A stretch of 10,505 nucleotides of DNA from a bacterium (lineage in GTDB: Bacteria; Latescibacterota; UBA2968), in assembly GCA_027296045.1 (NCBI GenBank), contig JAPUJS010000610.1, positions 1 through 10,505 on the forward strand, written 5' to 3'. A model generated the notes under the pieces. The model was not told where the DNA came from. It worked only from the letters and a program-made list of their open reading frames with translations, and searched no databases. Shown in pieces: positions 6,650 through 10,505 of this stretch (position 1 is its first letter; the number at the start of each line of letters is the position of its first letter). The translations under genes were made by a program, and so were the position numbers.

Positions 6650-8089
6650 CTACTGTAGCCAGATTTGCAAATCCCTCGATGAGGGGGTTTCGTCGCGGGA
6701 ATAAAATTGCTCGGAATGCATCAGCCGGTCGAGCATCAGGCCTGTGTGACGGTCGATTTCTTCCCGGTAGGCCCCATCGCCATAGAGGTTGCGCTGTTCG
6801 TCGGGGTCTTCCTGGAGGTCGTAAAATTCGGGTGTGTTGTCGATGCCCGAGAAGATATATTTGTAGCGATCGGTCCGAATGCATTTGCTTTTCTTGGACC
6901 GGTCGTTGACCATATACTCGCAGAAAACGGAGTCCCGAGGTTGGCCCGTGCCTTCCAGGATGGGGCGAAGGCTCTGGGCAGACATCTGCTTTGGAAGTTC
7001 GACGCCGGCGTAATCGAGGAAGGTGGCGGCCAGGTCGGAAGTTTCAACCAGGCCATCGATTCGAGGGGAAGCGACTTCCCCGCCGGGTGGGACAACGATG
7101 AGGGGGACGCGCACGGCTTCTTCGTAGAAGTTGCCCTTGCCAAAGAGGTTGTAGTCGCCGGCCATTTCGCCGTGGTCTGATACAAAGGCAATGAGGGTGT
7201 TGTCGCGCAGGCCCCGTTCGTCCAGGACCTTCAGGAGGCGGCCGACCTGGTCGTCGATCAGGCTGACCAGGCCCCAGTAGTAGGAGATCCAGCGCTGAAT
7301 GAGGGTCCTGTCGTTTTCCCACCGGCACTGGGGGCGGCCTTTGGGAGAGGCTGGAGGGTCATCGGTCCTCTGTTTGGGCATCGGCATTTCGTCGAAGGGA
7401 TACATTTCGGTATAGGGCCTGGGCGGGTCGATGGGGCCGTGGGGGCCGCAGAAGCTGCACCAGAGGAAGAAGGGGCTGGAGAGGGGGTAGTTGAGGAACT
7501 CGATGGCCTCTTCAGCAATCCAGTAGTCCACGTATTCTTCCAGGGGAAGGACGTGTTCGATGGCGGTCATGTGGGCTTTGTATTCGGGCTGTCGGCGCTG
7601 TTTGTAGAGGGCTTCGTAGCCGCCGGGATGCCGGGTTTCCAACCAGGAGGCGTAGGTGGGTCCAAGGGGGCCGGGGCCCAGTTCGGAGCCTTCGGACTGG
7701 ACCCAGCGCGAGCCTTTGCCGCCGGTGAGGCGTTCGTAGTGAAATCCCTTCTGGGGCATCATGTGCATTTTTCCGGTGGCCCCGGTGCGATACCCGGCTG
7801 CCTGGAGGCGTTCCATAAAGGTGACTTCCCAGGAAGGCAGGCCGGGCGTGAGGTCGATTTCTGCCTCCATATAGAGCACGCCGTGCTGGTGGGTATACCG
7901 CCCGGTTTGCAGGCAGGCCCTGCTGGGGATGCAGACGGGGTTCTGGATGTAGGGGCGTTCGAAGAGCGTGCCGCTTGCGGCCAGTGCATCCAGGTGCGGC
8001 GTGCGGATCTGGGTGTTGCCCGTTGCGCCGAGGGTGTCGTAGCGCTGCTCGTCGGTGGAGATCAGGAGAATGTTGGGTTGGTCAGCCAT
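6650..8089 (-). CDS. Family S1 sulfatase (formylglycine-dependent, Cys-type)
   Basis: The protein has 479 residues, typical for S1 arylsulfatase-superfamily enzymes, which hydrolyse sulfate esters using a formylglycine made from a Cys or Ser. The modification motif is CIPSR (53-57) in NPVCIPSRACLQTGRY, so Cys53 is the predicted formylglycine. Other active-site elements are visible: NILLISTDEQRYDTLG near the N-terminus with Asp13, TGKMH (Lys107, His109), CGPHGP (His217), SDHGEMAGD with Asp305 and His306, and FGKGNFYEEAVRVPL with Lys318. The C-terminal sub-domain has the usual IRTDRYKYI and FYDLQEDPDEQRNLY stretches. No signal peptide precedes the first strand, suggesting a cytoplasmic enzyme; Cys-type maturation would need a separate sulfatase-modifying enzyme, not found here. 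The frame is open to 8476, inside the transporter gene, but homology and AAGGA at 8097-8101 fix the ATG at 8089. The natural sulfate ester is unknown. Confidence 0.96.
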   Translation of the reverse strand: MADQPNILLISTDEQRYDTLGATGNTQIRTPHLDALAASGTLFERPYIQNPVCIPSRACLQTGRYTHQHGVLYMEAEIDLTPGLPSWEVTFMERLQAAGYRTGATGKMHMMPQKGFHYERLTGGKGSRWVQSEGSELGPGPLGPTYASWLETRHPGGYEALYKQRRQPEYKAHMTAIEHVLPLEEYVDYWIAEEAIEFLNYPLSSPFFLWCSFCGPHGPIDPPRPYTEMYPFDEMPMPKQRTDDPPASPKGRPQCRWENDRTLIQRWISYYWGLVSLIDDQVGRLLKVLDERGLRDNTLIAFVSDHGEMAGDYNLFGKGNFYEEAVRVPLIVVPPGGEVASPRIDGLVETSDLAATFLDYAGVELPKQMSAQSLRPILEGTGQPRDSVFCEYMVNDRSKKSKCIRTDRYKYIFSGIDNTPEFYDLQEDPDEQRNLYGDGAYREEIDRHTGLMLDRLMHSEQFYSRDETPSSRDLQIWLQ

Positions 8090-8096
8090 AGTACCG

Positions 8097-8101
8097 TCCT
8101 T
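8097..8101 (-). promoter_or_regulatory. Ribosome binding site deciding the sulfatase start
   Basis: The minus strand reads AAGGA here, 7 bases before the ATG at 8087-8089, which begins MADQPNILLIS, the normal N-terminus of an S1 sulfatase. The 62-base gap it sits in is the longest between genes in the window; I see no convincing promoter or hairpin terminator in it. Confidence 0.75.
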
Positions 8102-8151
8102 TTTAAGAAGCATAAGAAATTGGGCAATCAGAACGCAGCAGGGTTCGATCT

Positions 8152-10143
8152 CTACCACCGGTGTACATAATGTCCCTGTCCCGGAAACCAGATGGCGTCC
8201 ACAAAAAAGGAGAGCGACACCCCCAGGCCGTAGCCGAGAAGCAGGCCGACAAAAAAAGGTTGAAACTTGCGGTAGGTGGCCACGCCTCCGACTCGAATCA
8301 CCAGCAATTTGAAAAACCAGACCAGAAAGATGGAGACCTGGTTGCTTCGGGCTACGTTTGTGCTGCAAACGGTCAGGCCGATGGGGTGAAGGGGCCATCC
8401 GGGACATCGATACTGGAGGAAGGTGAGCAGGGCCATAATAGCGCCGCCCCCTCCGAAAAACGCCAGGCGGACCCAATCGGTGTCAAACGGGTTGATCATT
8501 TTGGACATGATGACGGGATAGATCCGAGATCTGCCCGAGCGGAGGGGAATGTCGTTGGTGTTGAAGGCACCGTATTCATAGCCCAGGGGGATGACATAGA
8601 GTATAAAGGTCAGGCAGCCGACGATCAAGCCCAGAAAGACGGCCCAGAGGAGCCGGCGTTTATGGGTGGTGATGAATTCTGATAGTTTGGCAATGTGAAT
8701 AAAGGCGGGCATGAACAGGCCCCGGATGTAGTTGGTGAGGGTATAGGAGAGGGCAATAGATGTCATCGTTGCCGAGGTGAGGTTGCTGGCACCCAGCGTG
8801 TACATGGTAAATACCTGGGCGCTGATAGGGGCCTGGACAAAGAGGATACCGGTTTGAGCAACGATTCGGGCGACGCCTACGTAAATAACAAAAGTTCCGA
8901 GCATGTAAAAGAGTACAGCCTTGAATTCCATGCCGGATTGCAGCAACCAGATGGCGATGAAGACCGTGCCGATCAGGGTTCCGAAGACGGCCGTGCGATA
9001 GGAGAACATTTCGGTCCGGTCATCGATTGGATGATCGGGATCAATGGCTTTGAGGAAGACGTTTTTAAAGTGGGTTCGACCGGTCCAGAGGCCCCAGAAG
9101 ACGAAGACGCTCATGGCACCGAAGCAGAGCCAGCCAGCTCCGGGGAAGGCGAGTGCTCCGTAGGGATCGCCTCGGGAGCCCATGTTGTATCCAATCCGAT
9201 TTAGAATCCCGCCCGGGAGCTGGTAGAAGAGCAGGTGAAAAAACCACATGCTGAAGAGGACATCGAGGTTTGCGAAATAGGCGAAGCCCATGACGTAGAT
9301 GTTGAACCGGGGGTAGATCGGCGGAAAGCCCCTGGCAAAGTAGAAGAAGGGGATGGCAAGCTGGATCTGGGGGATGATGGGCCAGAAATAGTTGAGGATG
9401 TTCCAGGAAAAAATGCCAAAGGAGAGGAAGAAGCCGACCCAGAACAAATTGCCCCGGGGGAAGGTGGGGCGAAAGCCGGGGGCGTCGGCATCGGTGACCA
9501 GGTTCAGGGTGGGACTCAACAGCGCAAAGGTGAGCCGTTCGTGATCGGACCACTGGCGTCTGAGGAGGACGGCGATGCAGGCCGAGACAAAGATGATGGC
9601 CGCTATAAAGATGAGCCACCAGAAGAGGGGGGCGATCCAGACATCCCAGGGCACGGGGGCGGGGGTGCCTTCAAAGAAGCCGCGCATGGCCTCGTTCTGG
9701 TTGGACGGGACGAGCCAGGTGGGGAGGTCGTCGTGAAAATATTCGGCCCACCGGTTTTCGGGCGTGGCGAAATAGTAGGGGCTGGCAATGGCCCCGAAGA
9801 GAAAGCCCATCAGACCCGATCCGGGGACCACGCCTCCTGCAAGCCCCATGGCGGTGATGACCAGGAGTTCGGAGGGGGAAAGGGCGGAAGAGGGACGCAC
9901 CCATTTGATCAGCGGGTTGAGCAGGAAAAGGACGGGGATGAAGAGAATGAAGAGGGCCACGGGATAGTGGCTGAGGTTCATCCGGGAGGCCAGGACGATA
10001 TATTCGGAGTAGGGCATCCAGACGTTCATCAACACGACAACGCCCAGGCCCAGCACGACGGACCGGGAGGTGACGCCCCGGTCCTGTGCGGTTTCGAGGG
10101 GGCTTTCTGCGGAATCGGCGATTTCGGTCTGTTTGAGTGCCAT
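8152..10143 (-). CDS. Polytopic membrane protein of the DUF6785/DUF6784 type, probable transporter
   Basis: The protein has 663 residues and about 12 to 15 hydrophobic membrane segments from residue 28 to near the C-terminus. An N-terminal hydrophilic tail of about 27 residues comes first. The loop RRQWSDHERLTF (195-206), directly after a membrane segment, matches what I recall as a hallmark of DUF6785 proteins, and the C-terminal HPIGLTV...VRVGG...YRKFQPFFVGLLLGYG region fits the companion DUF6784 domain. These families are common in Planctomycetota and related uncultured phyla; they look like oligopeptide-transporter-type carriers, but no substrate is established. An in-frame stop at 10174-10176 (the end of the upstream gene) means the start cannot lie much further out. 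No Shine-Dalgarno site precedes this ATG, unlike the other genes here, so translation may be coupled to the upstream gene, 30 bases away. In this operon it is the obvious candidate importer for the compound the enzymes process. Confidence 0.88.
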   Translation of the reverse strand: MALKQTEIADSAESPLETAQDRGVTSRSVVLGLGVVVLMNVWMPYSEYIVLASRMNLSHYPVALFILFIPVLFLLNPLIKWVRPSSALSPSELLVITAMGLAGGVVPGSGLMGFLFGAIASPYYFATPENRWAEYFHDDLPTWLVPSNQNEAMRGFFEGTPAPVPWDVWIAPLFWWLIFIAAIIFVSACIAVLLRRQWSDHERLTFALLSPTLNLVTDADAPGFRPTFPRGNLFWVGFFLSFGIFSWNILNYFWPIIPQIQLAIPFFYFARGFPPIYPRFNIYVMGFAYFANLDVLFSMWFFHLLFYQLPGGILNRIGYNMGSRGDPYGALAFPGAGWLCFGAMSVFVFWGLWTGRTHFKNVFLKAIDPDHPIDDRTEMFSYRTAVFGTLIGTVFIAIWLLQSGMEFKAVLFYMLGTFVIYVGVARIVAQTGILFVQAPISAQVFTMYTLGASNLTSATMTSIALSYTLTNYIRGLFMPAFIHIAKLSEFITTHKRRLLWAVFLGLIVGCLTFILYVIPLGYEYGAFNTNDIPLRSGRSRIYPVIMSKMINPFDTDWVRLAFFGGGGAIMALLTFLQYRCPGWPLHPIGLTVCSTNVARSNQVSIFLVWFFKLLVIRVGGVATYRKFQPFFVGLLLGYGLGVSLSFFVDAIWFPGQGHYVHRW

Positions 10144-10173
10144 ATGATTCGGAGATGATGCAGGGGGTGAGGT

Positions 10174-10505
10174 TCAGCGGCTCTCCGCCTGCTCCAGCCA
10201 GATGGGGCTGGTCCAGGCGCGCTGGCCGTCCTGTTGCCGGAGGCGAAGATAGCAGTAGTAGATGCCCAGAACCGAAAAGGGCAGGTCCAGGATGCCGTCC
10301 AGGGTGATGTGTTGTTGTTTGGGCGTGAAGGTCCGAGCCAGGGATCCGTTCAGCATCAGTTCGACCCGGTCGATTTTGGCAGTGCCCAGGATTTCTGCGG
10401 TAAATGCGTAGTCAGAGGCCTGAACAGTACTGCCCATCGGGTGATTGTTGATCCGGAAGTCGATGTAGATGCGAGCACCGGTGGTGGCATAACAGCGGCG
10501 TTCCA
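10174..10505 (-). CDS. C-terminal end of a probable DUF3604 / CehA-McbA-like PHP metallohydrolase (3' partial only)
   Basis: The frame is open from the window edge to a TGA at 10174-10176 and gives about 110 residues. The ATG at 10435-10437 is internal: codons upstream continue without a stop and encode ERRCYATTGARIYIDFRINN, followed by HPMGS. The pattern 'RRCYATTGARI-x-x-DF-x-x-N-x-x-PMGS', followed by a small beta-sandwich (about 'AEILGTAKIDRVELMLNG'), is what I recall at the C-terminus of DUF3604 and CehA/McbA-type PHP-fold metallohydrolases. The metal-binding residues would lie upstream, outside the window, so activity cannot be judged. It ends 30 bases before the membrane-protein gene and probably heads or precedes it in the same operon. 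The family call rests on one short motif; the presence of a real coding tail is more certain than the name. Confidence 0.65.
   Translation of the reverse strand, partial: ERRCYATTGARIYIDFRINNHPMGSTVQASDYAFTAEILGTAKIDRVELMLNGSLARTFTPKQQHITLDGILDLPFSVLGIYYCYLRLRQQDGQRAWTSPIWLEQAESR

Noticed and set aside
6615..6884. A 90-codon N-terminal extension of the hydrolase overlapping the sulfatase gene
   Set aside because: The extension is Arg/Pro-rich and without domain features, overlaps the coding end of the sulfatase, and a ribosome binding site supports the ATG at 6614.
8090..8151. A possible internal promoter or terminator in the longest gap between genes
   Set aside because: I could not find a -35/-10 pair with proper spacing on the minus strand, nor a GC-rich hairpin followed by a T run.
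7439..8170. A 243-residue open frame on the plus strand
   Set aside because: It lies antisense across the sulfatase gene, whose active-site motifs are complete on the minus strand. Its own translation shows no family features.
8090..8476. A longer start for the sulfatase inside the membrane-protein gene
   Set aside because: The extra residues do not look like a signal peptide or any sulfatase N-terminus, while the ATG at 8089 has a good ribosome binding site and the normal family start.
9235..10158. A 307-residue open frame on the plus strand
   Set aside because: It is antisense to the membrane-protein gene, rich in Gly, Asp and Glu from reading hydrophobic codons backwards, and has no recognisable domain. 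It is a shadow of GC-rich coding sequence.
10174..10437. A complete 87-residue small gene starting at 10437
   Set aside because: The frame continues upstream to the window edge without a stop, and the upstream residues (RRCYATTGARI) join a recognisable motif to the ATG, so this Met is internal to a longer protein.

Overview
The window carries one closely packed run of genes, all on the minus strand, so transcription goes from position 10505 towards position 1. I see six complete genes and two genes cut by the window edges. The gaps between them are only about 19 to 62 bases. There is no RNA gene, insertion sequence, CRISPR array, clear terminator or regulator gene, and no stretch over 300 bases lacks a gene. 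The layout reads as the interior of one operon whose promoter lies beyond position 10505.

Order in the direction of transcription: (1) the C-terminal end of a protein resembling the DUF3604 / CehA-McbA type of PHP metallohydrolase (10505-10174, partial); (2) a large polytopic membrane protein of the DUF6785/DUF6784 type, probably a transporter (10143-8152); (3) a Cys-type family S1 sulfatase without a signal peptide (8089-6650); (4) a long protein with two tandem alpha/beta-hydrolase domains of the acetyl-xylan-esterase-like kind, in which the usual nucleophile serine is not seen in either half (6614-4401); (5) a class III, PLP-dependent aminotransferase of the glutamate-1-semialdehyde aminomutase-like type (4381-3164); (6) a phytanoyl-CoA dioxygenase (PhyH)-type Fe(II)/2-oxoglutarate oxygenase (3127-2282); (7) a mosaic beta-propeller protein with downstream beta-rich modules (2259-85); and (8) the first 19 codons of another gene (59-1).

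The organism is probably an uncultured, marine or environmental bacterium from the Planctomycetota / Poribacteria / Latescibacterota / Lentisphaerota circle. This is inferred from the mix of families (S1 sulfatase, PhyH oxygenase, DUF6785 membrane protein, acetyl-xylan-esterase-like hydrolase), which I associate with those groups, and from the fairly GC-rich sequence with good Shine-Dalgarno sites. I cannot name a species.

The likely collective role (inference) is uptake and stepwise breakdown of a decorated organic compound: import by the membrane protein, desulfation by the sulfatase, ester or carbohydrate processing by the hydrolase and propeller proteins, and hydroxylation and amino-group transfer by the oxygenase and aminotransferase. 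The substrate cannot be read from the sequence. None of the complete soluble enzymes shows an obvious export signal, which suggests the chemistry happens in the cytoplasm after import.
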